From Alisma plantago-aquatica (lineage: Eukaryota; Streptophyta; Magnoliopsida; Alismatales; Alismataceae), in assembly GCA_963693085.1 (NCBI GenBank), contig OY856413.1, positions 467,177,879 through 467,241,878 on the forward strand: 64,000 bases of DNA. The letters are read 5' to 3'. The position numbers and the translations under genes are program-made. Below the pieces are notes generated by a model that did not search any database, was not told the origin of the DNA, and saw nothing but the letters and a program-made list of their open reading frames with translations. Shown here one piece after another: positions 1-11,589 of the stretch. Each line of letters opens with the position of its first letter. Position 1 is the first letter of the stretch.

Positions 1-783
1 GCATTAAGTGTAAAGTCAATATTATGATTTAAGAGACAGTTAAGAGTTTTAAGAGAAAGATAATGTTTAAAAGATAACTTATATAAGATCCTCATCAAGG
101 GGCTCCTCAAAGAAAAACTAAGAGGCACTTCAGTGCATAATAAAAGAGGCACTTTGGTGAAACACAAGATGCACTTTGGTGCAATCTAAGAGGCACTTTG
201 ATGCATAAGAGAAGGGGCACTTCAGTGCAATCTGAGAGGATTTCAACGCATAAGAGAAGAGGCACTTCGGTGTAAAACCTGATGATTCTTATATAAGTCA
301 AGATAAAGGAAGTAATTTCAAAGAAATTGTGTGTTTTTTTTCAAAGTTTGACGTTCATAGTTTATTTTTAGTTTACATGCTTCCTTTAAAATATAATATG
401 TTCAATTCAACTTACCTTGGTTTTATGTATGGCTGGGGGAGAGATGCGCGCAGGTAAGGAGCAATCTTAGAAGGAAGAAGCTTTTTGACATGCAAGGACT
501 AGCTCAAGGAATCTTCAAGAAGAAAAGATCTAGTGGGGATCCATTTACCAAGAGGATCCAAATCTTAGATATCATGTACATTATATATAGTCTTGTTATC
601 TGAGTAGATTAGACGTATTTGATGTAGTTTTCTTTTTCCAAATACTATGTATAAATGTGATTTCAATAAATGAAAAGTGTTTAATTTACTTTAAATTGAA
701 AATAATAGAATCTTATGACATCCCCTTGAGTAAAGTGATTTTGCTCAATGGTTTATACATGTTGTGAAAAGTGGGGTGTTATA
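1..783 (+). mobile_element. 3' part of a Tekay/Del-like LTR (partial)
   Basis: The segment ends in a GGGGTGTTATA string at about 773-783, which resembles the GGGGTGTTACA ends of plant Tekay/Del LTRs. An AATAAA-type polyadenylation signal lies at about 664. No tRNA primer site follows the end, so this would be a 3' LTR or a solo LTR read on the plus strand. The left part lies outside the window and no coding capacity is visible. The call rests on end structure only and could be wrong. Confidence 0.35.
119..279 (+). repeat. Degenerate minisatellite, about 22-24-bp unit, seven copies
   Basis: Seven imperfect copies of a unit built on AGAGGCACTTCGGTGCA follow one another, with TTC/TTT and CAG/TGG/TGA variants. 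Each copy holds a small GCACTT...GTGC inverted pair. A 64-codon frame read through it on the minus strand is only the repeat in translation and is not annotated as a gene. It lies inside the putative LTR. Confidence 0.75.
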
Positions 784-1752
784 GTAACCCAACCACGCCA
801 AGATATCCTCATGTTCACAACAATTTACATGATCCTTCTTAGTCTTGGTTCTCTAAGGTACCTACACCTGGGTGGTTTTGGGAACAACATCCAAAAAGAG
901 ATACATAAAAGTATGAGTTAGTAGAACTAGATTTGTGCTTAATTTACATATTTCAGCATTATTAGGTATATAAGAAGAAAGAGGGAAGTTCACATGGCAA
1001 TAAAGGATACATCAAGTAGGTGAGTTAAAAAGGATATAGTTTAAAGATATAAAACAATATAATGAGGCAAAAAAATTATGAGAACATTATAATAATTTCA
1101 TATCTCTTTTGCCCAAATGAATCTCAACAATAATAAATGTATGCATGAAGGTTATACCAAGTAAATATATTGTAGGGTTGAGACACCATAGGATCTTGAT
1201 CTAGGGAGAAAGGGGGAGTAAAACCATAAAGCTCAATACCCCAAGGGAAAGGGAGATTAAAACCCTAATACCCAATATATATAGAAGTGTATGGTTGTAC
1301 AAAAATACCCCTACCCTAGCTTAATAATCTAATAACAAGAATTGAAATAGTGTGGCTAAATGAATTGATTTCGTAAGTAATATAGTCAACAATGTAAATA
1401 TGGAAAAATGGGTATTAAACCCAACATCTAAGAATAGTTACTCATTTAAGAAGTAATAAAATAAATATATCTCATGGATTATAGAAATGGTGTCAAGAAA
1501 GAGAAATGTTCAAAGATGCCTCACTATGAAAAATTGGGATAATAATCAATTTGACGCTCAAATGTAAATAGGGATTGAACATACCTAATCTTCACGACTA
1601 ACTTTATCTTTAGGGTGGTATTCAATGTTTTTCCTTCTCAATCTAAAAGTGTTTTATACACACACTAGTCTAGAATTACCCAATAATGTCTGAAAGTATA
1701 TCTAAACCTAGTTTGGTCACCTAATGTCAAGTTTGGCTAACTTTTGTATGTC
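784..1752. other. Unassigned AT-rich stretch
   Basis: I see no gene and no element that can be named with confidence. A purine-rich string (GAAAGGGGGAGTAAAACC) at about 1207-1224 and a TATATATAG box at about 1280 could belong to a small LTR fragment beginning near TGTAGGGTTGAG at about 1171. No second end or primer site was found. Confidence 0.4.
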
Positions 1753-2049
1753 TTTTATTTTTGGATAAGATAAACTATCATTCAAATTAAAAAGGGCGTA
1801 TAGGGGAAGACTCAAAAACCTTAAATACTATATAAGAGCTACAAAAGATCCCACATATATGCCACATGGGGGTTGACCCTCATGAGTATACCCAGCTTGG
1901 CTTTTACCTACCACACTAAACTATTTATAGTGGTATAAAAACCCAAAAGGGTATCACGAGCACTCTTTCCATGGAGCCTACTATTCATTTATTTCCATAT
2001 GTTAAAGATAAGGGTTGTGAAGATAAGCTCCACAAACATTCTCCTTAGG

Positions 2050-2468
2050 CTTCATTTTTGTCTTATCAAAGAGCCAAGGGATGACGTCCTCCATTAGATA
2101 GGGGGTAGACCACCCCAAACACATTTTAGAGCCACCGTTCTCCACATATACTTAGAGAAGTCACAACTAAAAAATAGGTGTTGACATGTTTCATCCTCTT
2201 TCGAGCGTAGAAGGAACACATTCTCACAATTCAGACCCCATATAGTGAGTGTATCCCAAGTGAGGAGTCTATTCATAATGGCTATGTATAAACAGAAGCT
2301 CCAGTTGGGGTAGTGACTCTTGTGCCATAAGAAAGGATCCCAGGATACATGAGGGCTGAAGAACTGAGAGATCCACAGTCTTTTTGGGCTACTAAATTGT
2401 CAATTGCCATTGTACAACAAGAAGTCTTTATGAACATCAGGCCAAACAATCTTTGTCTTCCTTCAGCA
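2050..2468 (-). pseudogene. LINE ORF2 C-terminal part (zf-RVT domain)
   Basis: The 60-codon open stretch at 2276-2094 reads RLLTWDTLTIWG followed by a CENVFLL...ETCQHLFFSC...YMW pattern. This is the spaced Cys/His zf-RVT motif found at the C-terminus of plant LINE reverse transcriptases. Upstream sequence to 2468 continues the same protein in broken frames and rejoins LINE sequence at 8703 once the CACTA and its GCA duplication are set aside. It would have nucleic-acid-binding function in an intact element; here it is non-functional. Confidence 0.8.
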
Positions 2469-2485
2469 CACTACTATAGAACAGG

Positions 2486-2900
2486 ACTTTCACGTCGGTT
2501 AATTAAGGCCTTTAGTGTCAGTTTCCAAGAGATGTCAAAACACTGCTAAAGGTGGACTCCTTCGGCGTCGGTTTCCTAACCGATGCCAAAATGCTTCCCT
2601 CCATAAAAAATGCACTAGAAAAGGGTCTATAGACGCCAGTTATTTAAGAAAACTAACACAATAGAGTGGTTACAGACGTCGGTTATTAAAAGAACCAACG
2701 CAATTACCCTTCCCACCACCAATAAAGTCGTCGGTTTTATGCAAATAACTGACGCCATATCACTACGTGATGACCAAAACGGCCGTGGTAAGAGGCATCA
2801 GTTATTACCGATAACCGAAACCAGGATGGGATAAAGACGTCGGTATTTTGCTAAAAACTGACGCCGTATTATTTTGGTGTCAGTTGTTTATAAACAACTG
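2486..2900. repeat. Left subterminal repeat region of the CACTA
   Basis: Many short direct and inverted copies of a motif close to GACGTCGGTTATT and AACCGACGCC occur here, for example near 2494, 2565, 2675, 2730 and 2840. Such subterminal arrays are the binding sites of the accessory protein TNPA/TNP1 in En/Spm-type elements. The spacing is irregular and copies face both ways. Confidence 0.8.
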
Positions 2901-3329
2901 ACAACAATTTGCACATTTTTTTTCTTATCAGTTTGTAGGCCTGCTGTATGGCTGGTCAGTAGGATGCAGAACCTGCAGTTCAGTTCTGAACTGTAGGTTT
3001 ACAACATCCATTGATATCGGCCATACAGCAAGCCACAAACCTGCAAAGTTATTCACATTCAGACACATGTATTTATCAGATATATGTAGAAACCTATAAA
3101 GTTATTTACATACACATTCAGTTCCATTCATTTCATCTTTTTCACATTTAGACATATGTAGAAACATTCATGTATTGATTAGAAAAAGTCGTTCACATTC
3201 ACATTCACACATATGACAATTCATTAAAAGTCAATCACATTCACACAAAAATAATTATGAGAATAAAGTTATTCTTTATTCATCATCGTCATCATTGCCA
3301 ATAAAATTATATTTAAAAATTCCCACTCT

Positions 3330-4290
3330 TTATAGGGATTTTGCCCATTCTTCTCTTACAACATCTAATTTCTCTCTCATATAGGGAGTATGTACATTTA
3401 ATAGCTTTCCACCTATGCTGAAGTCAGAAATTTTAAAGACCTGCAAAGAGAATGACATATATATATAAAATATATAATATATAATAAGATTGATATATTT
3501 CATATTATCTAATGAGACTATGTATAATACCCGCTGTATCTTATCGATTTCTATTACGACATGTTTGATGATTGGGTCCATAACTCACATCACATAGTAG
3601 GCACATGCCTTGCCGTTGTGTTGTGTAGCACACTATAAATTAAAACATACACAATATTCAAAAATTCAAATAAGCACAGTTCACATAAATAATATATACA
3701 TTGGAGTCAGGAAATTACTTTTACATTCTCCCAAATTAGTGACAAATTCTTTTTCTTGGGGACCTTTCCACCATCTTTTTTATACTCTTGTAAAGCCCTA
3801 CATATGTTAATGTGACATATTAAATTGAATAATTAAATAGTAATGTAGTAACAAATGTTAACAAATATAAAAAATATGAAATTTCTCACGAGAATAATGG
3901 CCTTTTAATTGTATATCCATATAATGTATTCAACTCATTCCTTGCAGGATCTATATAATAGACAGTGAATGTCTTGGGGATAATAACTAGTAACTCCCAA
4001 TGTTTACCACTATAGGTAAGAAAGTATAGAATTAATAACTCAAAATCCACAATAAAAATGTAATTTGCTTAAGTCCAAATTATAAGCAAAGTAAACTTAC
4101 TCAACATTAAATGGAGATATTATCACCGTCTTATTATTTTTACCAAAATATTGAAAAGCATCACAGCAGTATGAAATAACTAAAGAAGGGTCTGCATCTA
4201 CAAGACTAATCAAATATGGAACCAAAAACCCCACATGGGAAAACCCAAAATTTATACATTTCGTGTGTAAGTGGCTGCAAAACATGTATT
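3330..4290 (-). pseudogene. Ulp1-like cysteine protease domain of the CACTA (C48 family), broken
   Basis: Read on the minus strand, an HWELLVIIP block at about 4006-3977 carries the catalytic His. A YYIDP block at about 3961-3945 carries the catalytic Asp. A Q-x-N-G-K-x-C-x-YYVM block near 3604 carries the catalytic Cys. The order His-Asp-Cys and the segment ending VREEWAKSL at 3330 match SUMO/Ulp1-type proteases that many plant CACTA and MULE elements carry. The preceding stretch at 4285-4097 fits the domain start. The blocks sit in separate frames divided by AT-rich, intron-like gaps, and a stop follows YYVM, so the copy is probably inactive. Such a protease would cleave ubiquitin-like conjugates, but its role in transposition is not established. 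Confidence 0.8.
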
Positions 4291-4599
4291 ATGTATGCAT
4301 TAATATATAAGAAACCATATCACCGTATAAAAAATAAGGTATATGGATGTATAAATAAGATCTCACCATATCCACAACTCTATCATAGATGTGTTCAGCC
4401 AATCATAACGAAACAACTCCAAAATATATTGTATAAATATCTTGTTTTCGTATGATTGACCTACATTAATACATATGCATTAATATGTATGCAAAACTTG
4501 TATTACGTATGCATTAATATGTATGCTAAACTTGTATAAATAGATTGTTATCGTATGATTTACCTACAACATCCTCCTGAACAATAATATTTATAGGGC

Positions 4600-6660
4600 A
4601 ATTTAGATCATGTTCACCGATCCATACTGCCACACCCCTACAATTAGGACCTATCGAGGCGTGTAGGTCCCTTGGAAGCCAACTTAGTAGTCGAGGAGGT
4701 GGAGGCCAAGATGTAGTAGGTCTCTCCTTTTTTACCTATATATATAATTTCAGATCAATTGACTCATATATACACACTAATAATTAACGTAATGGAAATT
4801 TATCATGCAATATTAGTATAGAGGACATCCACTTTGGGCTACAGTATCACTCTGCCTACTGCCTCACTAAGTGTTTCAACATCTGGGTGTGCATGAGGCA
4901 GTGCAAGATCCCTCCAGTCGGGGAGTACATGTATCAGGCTCACACGTACCACACCATCTGGTACTGGATACCCATGAAACATGCACCCTTTAAGGGGTGG
5001 GTAGGTCGACGCCTCTACAATGATATATTCTTGACTTTTTAGTCAACATGTCTTCAACCACTACAAATTTACGTAAAGAATGTTATATGCGTATATACAC
5101 AAACATATCATCTTGAACAGACTAGCTACTATGTCATAAAAATACTTACAGATGACATGGTAGGTGGTGGGTCTATAGGATTACTCCTAACCTCTATAGT
5201 AGGAGTAGTAGGAGAATGCAGCACGTCACAGGTACTGTCTGAGTGGTCGTCTGAGATGCCTACCACTTACTAATTGTGTCATGGAGTCTCTTATCAAGTG
5301 CTTCCTCGACTCTCCTATCAATTAATGCATCTACCTATACATGGATAAAAGAAACGCTAGATTCTGATTATTGAATTCCCTTTCATAATAACATTCTCAA
5401 ATAAGAATAGGTTACCTCATCTTGTGAAAGTGCCACTTTTGGGATAGGTTTGCGTTGGGATGGCCCAAAGAACGCTTTGATGCCCACACCAACGCCTACA
5501 CCCCTAACACATCTAAGATGCTCTGGGTTACCCAAAGCAACTGTCAGTTCATCCCGTGTGCCCTGAGGGATGAACTTCCCTTCCTTCCTCTTCTTATGCA
5601 GCTCCCGCTAATCACCATCAACAAAAATTAGAAAGTAAACATAACAATAATCAATATCGATCGATTTCTCTAAGAGTTTATTTTTACCATTTTTGCATCC
5701 GTTTCAGCAGTTGCGGGCTTCGGTATGTCTCCCTTCTTATTTTTCCTCCCATCTATCCACATAGCATGGCAAGGTAGAGGTACGAGAGTAGTAGTAGATG
5801 ACTCTATAGTCTTATGAGTAGTAGCAGGCTGAGCAGACTCAGCCTGTAGTCTTTGGAGAACACCTGCATATCCTCTTAGACCCATTGTGTGGTCGTGCAC
5901 ATTCAGTGCACGCCTTGCTCATTGAGCATCGCCGATAGCCTAGTTAGTTAGCACATTGATTTGGTTAGTAACACTAAAGGTTAATCTTGAATAGGTGAAT
6001 ACATAAGAATGTATATTAATTAAATTGGGAGTGGTGCTTAATACCTTGAATTCATTCGTTTTTCTTTGGGTAACAAACTCCTCCCAATCTTTGGGGTCCA
6101 GGTAGTTCTATTGTTGTGTGGCTTCCTTCTGCCTAAATTTATTTTTTAAAGAGAATACAAACAAAAATTATTAGTGTAGAGTTAGTCAAATAGTGATCAA
6201 TGTCTAGAATTGGAAATCAATCAAGAACCTCTTCTCAGCATCGCGTATGGAATCTCGGGTGAGATTGGTCCTATAGTTCCTTAGGACCCTCCCACAGCGC
6301 TGCATCACACATATACGATGCAACTTTTCATCCAGATCAAATATGCTCTGCAAATTAAATAGAATTGCTATTAACTAGTATCCTAAAAATTAGTAATCTA
6401 CACAAATAGAATTACAAATAATAATAAATCACTCATAGTTCCTTCCATATATGGTCTTTCTTCACCTTAGGAACTTTATGCCAGGATTCTAGGTTAGGAC
6501 TGCAATGGCTGTGAGTAAGAACCCCAAGATATGAAACAAATGAGTTGTGGTTCACTCCATATGGATTTCCTGCATTATCGAAATCCACAGCCAATTTGGG
6601 TCCATTGCCCCTTTGCTGTAGTAACTTGTTCATCATTGTGATGCCCCTCACTTTCTCAAT
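4600..6660 (-). pseudogene. TNP1/Ptta-like CACTA transposition gene, exon-like blocks
   Basis: The blocks run from 6651 downward. The first is RGITMMNKLL...NSFVSYLG...VKKDHIWKEL (6651-6433). Next come an RVLRNYRTNLT block (about 6345-6230), a DPKDWEEFVTQRKTNEF block (about 6136-6046) and an NVHDHTMGLRGYAG block (about 5915-5690). Then a TRDELTVALGNPEH...VRGVG block (about 5610-5410) and a GYPVPDGVVRV...LPDWRDLALPH...LSEAVG block (about 5035-4830) follow. This is the usual order of the plant Ptta/En/Spm transposase family and TNP1 domain. AT-rich gaps between blocks look like introns, and at least two in-frame stops suggest decay. It precedes the Ulp1 domain on the same strand, so the two were probably one fused product. 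Confidence 0.82.
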
Positions 6661-6792
6661 TTTCTTTTGCTACTCATCAAGTACTGTAATTTCTTCAAGG
6701 GGTACATCACCAACCTAAAATTTGATTAAAAAAACACACTTACATGATATAATTATAAATGAACATATAGATAGAAACCTCATGGATATATT

Positions 6793-7139
6793 CTTGGATG
6801 GGTTTCTAGGCCAAAAAATACATGTGCTATCATTCTTATATATAATAAATGTGTACCACCTATCCCATTCTTGAACACCTAATCTCACTAGTAAGTGTAT
6901 AATGTGTATTGGGTTTTCAAGAAAATTTTGACAACATTTCCCCACTGTTCTCCAAGTACATATGTACTTAGAGAACAAATGAGGAAGTGCTACTGAAGTT
7001 TTCTTGAAAACCAAATACACATTATACACTTACATCCTAAGTGAGATTAGGTGTTCAAGAATAGTCCCAAGCCAGGGACTATCCAAGATTTACTCCTAAT
7101 GAGTAAATCTTGGACGGGTTTCTAGGCCAACAAAATCAT
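6793..7139. repeat. Cluster of three hairpins flanked by a 30-bp direct repeat
   Basis: A near-palindrome spans about 6867-7063, with arms of about 59 and 65 bp and an inner AAGTACATATGTACTT centre. Next to it is a perfect 8-bp stem with a 6-nt loop (7061-7082). After that comes a perfect 13-bp stem, CCAAGATTTACTC, with a 5-nt loop (7083-7113). The cluster is bracketed by two copies of a segment containing GGGTTTCTAGGCCAA (6793-6822 and 7109-7139). It lies just upstream of the TNP1-like gene. It may be a foldback insertion or a structured leader. The small open frame across it is not convincing as a gene. Confidence 0.85.
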
Positions 7140-7658
7140 ATCATTAAGAGAATGGTTTCATGTTAGGTCATCATAGGCCATAATAATCCACTAGAATGAG
7201 CAAAAGTGGTCTCATGGTGTTAAAATAGCATAAGAGTATTAGATCTTGATTCTAGAATGTACAAGACATAATAGTGACTACTGATTTTGTGGGGTGATAT
7301 CATTTCATGGGATTTACTGATTCAAACTTAACAAGTGTACAAGTTGCATCATTTTAATACTCTAAAGGTGACTAGTGGGTCATATCACATAAAAGATGGC
7401 ATTAGAAGGAAAGTAAGCAAGCTAGATCAATTAACACTCATCTCAAGGAAAAATTAGTTACTGAGGTACCAGAAAAGAGTGCGTTTAATCACTAGGATCA
7501 AACAAGTAGCAATGTTAATTAAGTCTATGTGATTAAAGATCAAGCAGTGTAATAAAGTAGGGATTCTGAGAAGATATGAACACAATCAGGGGAAATAGAC
7601 ATCATAATTGGAAAGCTCAGGGTTTTTCGATCATTTTGGTATATAAAAAATTATTATT
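7140..7658. other. CACTA interior without recognisable content
   Basis: I see no coding blocks, repeats or regulatory sites I can name in this 0.5-kb stretch between the hairpin cluster and the GA-rich region. Confidence 0.5.
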
Positions 7659-8040
7659 TGGGCCCAGTCGATCGAGCGTCTTGCTCTAGAGCAGGGAGAG
7701 AAGGCGAGATAGAGGGTTTTTGGGGATGTTTACCTCTGTTTGAGCCCAGTCGGGCGTCTTGCTCTGGAGTAGGGAGAGAGAGCGATACGGAGGGGTGCAC
7801 GTGGAAACTGAGCAGGTAGGTGAGCATGGAAGAGCGATGAGCAGGTAGCCGATGAGCGAGCAAGGAGAGAAGGGTGTGCGGCGGTGAGTTGTAGGTAGCT
7901 GGCCGGCGAGCAAAGAAGGAATAGAGGTGGTGACGGAGAGCAAGGAGGAGGGCGGAGACGGTGGCGGTGAGCAAAGAGAATGACTGTCGCAGTGATGGCG
8001 AGTAGAGAGCAGTAGGTAGTGGTCGGTGGCAGAATCACCA
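7659..8040. repeat. GA/GC-rich CACTA segment with a duplicated block of about 45 bp
   Basis: A block beginning GCCCAGTCG and containing GCGTCTTGCTCT is present twice (about 7661-7708 and 7744-7788), about 83 bp apart. The sequence then continues as GAGCAAGG/GGTGGCGG-type low-complexity DNA. Three overlapping Ser/Pro/Leu-rich open frames on the minus strand come from this composition and are not called as genes. In minus-strand terms it lies near the 5' end of the element and may be its promoter or leader. Confidence 0.6.
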
Positions 8041-8109
8041 AACCCTAAAATCGGCGTTCGATTGCAATGAAATAGAGAAAGGGGAAGAGTCTACTTCACG
8101 CAGGTGCTA

Positions 8110-8699
8110 TTAAGTTAACAATCGACATCGGTTATTAAAACCAACCGACACTTATAACAATAGGAGTCAATTACTACAAAAAAATGGACACCTTTGCTCA
8201 ATTATTGTCGTCGATTTATACTAGAAAAATTGACGTCTATCTACATATGCTGACAAAAACAAAATGTTCTCCGATTCTGACCATAGTCATCGGTTGACGT
8301 ATAAAACTGATGCCAAAGGGGGGTGAAAATTTTTGCGGGGACAGCGCGTGAAACACATCGATGTCGGTTTTTGCAAGAAAACTGACGATAAAAATGGTCC
8401 CAATTTTTGTCTCACGAAAAACCTTTAGTCGTCGGTTGTTTTGTTCACAACCGACGCCGTATGTTAAATTTTGGAGGTAGTTTTTTCCATTGGAAATTTT
8501 GGTTTTTGCGGTCGATTTTAGGCGTCAGTTACTTATTAAGGAACCGATGCTAAATAAAAAGTGATACCCGTGTCTGGCCACTCTTCAAAAATAGATGTCA
8601 GTTTTTATAACAAACCAATGTTGTAGGGTTTAGGCGTTGGTTTCTTGTATACAACCGACGCCCGTAAATGTGACGTTATAAGCCATTTTTGTAGTAGTG
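8110..8699. repeat. Right subterminal repeat region of the CACTA
   Basis: Copies of GTCGGTT, AACCGACGCC and AAAACTGACG occur about every 30-60 bp in both directions, mirroring the left subterminal region. They are presumed binding sites for the TNP1-type protein. The terminal TAGTG is at 8695-8699. Confidence 0.8.
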
Positions 8700-11300
8700 G
8701 CATCTAGTACTAGCTTGTCTTGTATTTTCATACTCCAAGCAGCCATATCTCTTCATAATCTATGACACCCAGAGAGAATCCAGTTTGGTGAGTAAATTGT
8801 TGATTCTAGCCATAGAGACCATACACACAATGTGATACATGTCTATCAATCCAAGACCCCCACAATAAATAGGTGGATCAATGTTATCCCAAGAGATAAC
8901 ATGTGTTCCACTACCCCAAAGGAAATCATCCGCTTTAAATTTGTTCAAGAGAAAACTAAAGATTTCTACTAATATGCACCACTGAAACAATTTTCTAGTT
9001 AGAACTGAATTAATTAATGAGTATCAATCTGTCCACCATGGAGATGCAAATGCTACTACACTTCATGATAGTATATCACAGGTTGTCAATACAAATTTTG
9101 TAATTCTCACCTTTCCCAATGCCACCTAAGATTGGTATACCCAAATACCTAGTTAAAAAGGTGCCTTCAGGCACCCCAAAAATATCTTTAAGCCTTCTCT
9201 ATGAGTATCACAAGATTTGGAGAAGAGAACTTGTGATTTATTATCACTAATGTACAAACTAGTGATCCTACTAAAGTTTTCTAGGATTCTTCTCACCCCC
9301 TAAGATATTTGGCATGACCACATTGAATAAGAGAACATCACCAGCAAAGATCATGGTGTGAGGTTCATAATATCTTAGACTTTGTAAGCATTCACTACAC
9401 CTTATTCCTCTGCTTTCTGAATCAGAACTTAGAGATTCTCCATAAACAATGAGAATAACAAGGGAGATAGGGGATCTCCCTGCCTTAGGTCATTGGATGC
9501 TTTGAACATACCTTCAGGTACTCCATTGATTAACACTGAGAAAAATGTTTTCTCCATGCACTACTAATGAGCTCAATGAATCTACTAGAAAAACCCATCA
9601 CATGCATCGTATCACATAGTCTCAACCATTTGACTTGGTTATATGCCTTAGAAATATCTACCTTCACACCTGTCTTCTCCAAGCGGTTCTTAACTTAGAA
9701 ATAAAAAGGGAATTCAGCTGCAAGGAGTGCATTGTCTGATATAGACCGTCCTTTAATAAAAGTCAATTAGTTTATCAAGACAACAGAAGGAAAGATGTTT
9801 TTGAGTCTGCCAATGATCAGTTTAGCCACAATCTTGTCGATCACAATAGAATAGGAAATTGCGTGGAAGCCTTCACTTCACCTCCTATGGTGCCTTGATT
9901 GTACAAACTTTGAAAGAAATCAACAACACAATTTCTATTTTTTTATTCCTCAACTACCAATCTACCTTCAAAATCCATTAGGTTGTGGATTTGGTCTCTC
10001 ATGTTGGTCTTCTTTACTGTGGCATGGTACACCCTTGAGTTTTTGTCCCAACGTGAAGCCATTTTAACATGTTGCACTACCAATAGATAACTTCCTCTGC
10101 TTTCTCAAGTTGTAGCTCTATTCTATTCACTTCCTCCTCCTTATTCATTAGGATAGTAGAGGTAGTATTGTGTCTGAGATTACTAGTCCTTCTTCAAAAC
10201 TTGATGAGCATTTTTAATGAGACTAGTCTTTCAGATATTTTGACCACTCCTTTAGGTCCACCTTGGTTATCTTGATCTTCTATGCCTTTAAAGAGAGGAT
10301 TACCCACCACATTGGCTTCCTAGGCACCTTTGACAACACCTTCAAAGCTCGACCAAGTTAGCCGATGGTTGAGGAATCTAAAGGATCTATTTCGAGAGGC
10401 TTGTGTGGAGATGCTCATCTCCATCCACATGTTGTTGTTGTTGGGGTGAGCCCACAAGATAAATGTCATCTCTGGGAAAATATCTAGCCATACTTCATCG
10501 ACAAAATCCATGTCAAGGTTGCTGGAGATCCTTTGAACAAACACTCTTTTATTGTGCCAAGTCATGATGACACCTTTAGCGCTCAGTTTGAAGAGTTTAG
10601 CTAAGTCAACGAAAACATTGAATCTACTGAGAATTGAATCTGGAATGGGCACACCACCCCTTTTCTCCCTCACCTCTCATCTTGGTTGAAATTGTTGATA
10701 ACTAGGCGAGGGGGCGTGTTGTGTGGTGTTGATGATGAAGTAAATTCATGGAAGAAGTGCATGAAGGGATATGCAAGACTCATGCAAATGGGCATATGTT
10801 AGCTCAAAAAATTCATAGGGCCACTGACTTTTAACTCACACTAGAGACGGTTTGCATTGAATATGTCAGGATGAACATTGGTGACTAACACATGCAAGTT
10901 AGACAGGAAATGGTGTTTCCAGTGGTGGACGGGTGAGTTGTATTCAAAATCTCCTTATATCCTTTTATGAGTTAGAGCCATAAATAACAAAAACAACACA
11001 TTAGAGTCTACCTATGTTTATTTAACTCATCGTCACCAATTAATCAAAGCTATGGATCATCAATGAATACCAAATCCTTGGATTCCATTCCACAAAAATT
11101 CCCCACCTTCAATTTGTTCCAAGTTGAATATGAAATCTCAACCCTTAAGAAAGAGTCCCTTAATCCTTTATTTAACCTCTCTTTTGATCTTGGTTTCAAT
11201 GCAAATGACAAAATCAACCTTCATGTCCTTGATGACTATAGTAATCTTCTTTATTTTCTAGGTAGAGAAGCACCGTGGACATTCCACATGATGATTTTAA
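8700..11300 (-). pseudogene. LINE ORF2: endonuclease and reverse transcriptase, broken
   Basis: A KIIMWNVHGAS start near 11290 and a DFVICIETK block mark the N-terminus of an APE-type endonuclease. The 117-codon open frame at 10673-10320 carries the later endonuclease part (GVIMTWHNKR, the Asp of SSNLDMDF, FRFLNH). The reverse transcriptase shows VDISKAYNQVKW near 9660, [12 protein letters not shown] near 9480, FAGDVLLF at 9348-9325, and FLWGSGTHVISWD...GGLGLIDM at 8990-8760. The normally invariant FADD is FAGD here, which removes one metal-binding Asp. Together with many stops this makes the copy inactive. The frame continues across the CACTA insertion at 2468. Confidence 0.85.
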
Positions 11301-11589
11301 TCATGACACATTAGACTTAACACCCATTCCAGAGGTGTTACCTCCTGTACTTGTTTCCCCTCCTCCACCATGGTTGTTGATGTCGAGAGCCTAAGTAATT
11401 TTGGTGTTGACCCACATTGGTGTAGGAATAACTATATCTTCTACATCTTGATCATCCATAAGGTGGAAAGGATTTTTAGATATCACCACCTCACCTTCTT
11501 CGGCCACCTCATTGCTAGAACTTGTGACAATAAGTGGGTTCTGATTGGGAACACCTCTGTTTGATCTAGCTAGAACTCCTCTAGTCTGG

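Larger units (their letters stand above)
2469..8699 (-). mobile_element. CACTA (En/Spm) DNA transposon, 6,231 bp, with GCA target duplication
   Basis: The left end begins CACTACTATAGAA and the right end, read on the minus strand, begins CACTACTACAAAAA. The element is flanked by GCA at 2466-2468 and at 8700-8702, the 3-bp duplication expected for CACTA elements. Subterminal regions are packed with GTCGGTT/AACCGAC-type repeats. Inside, on the minus strand, are a TNP1/Ptta-like gene and a Ulp1-like protease domain. I could not find the large TNPD (transposase_21/TNP2) catalytic transposase, so the element is probably non-autonomous or a deletion derivative. It sits inside the reverse transcriptase region of the LINE and is therefore younger than the LINE. 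Confidence 0.93.

Noticed and set aside
107..301. 64-codon frame with repeated EVPLLLC words
   Set aside because: It is the minus-strand translation of the minisatellite at 119-279.
7654..8041. Three overlapping open frames of 85-106 codons on the minus strand
   Set aside because: They are Ser/Pro/Leu-rich products of GA-rich low-complexity DNA in the CACTA and overlap in all three frames, with no recognisable domain.
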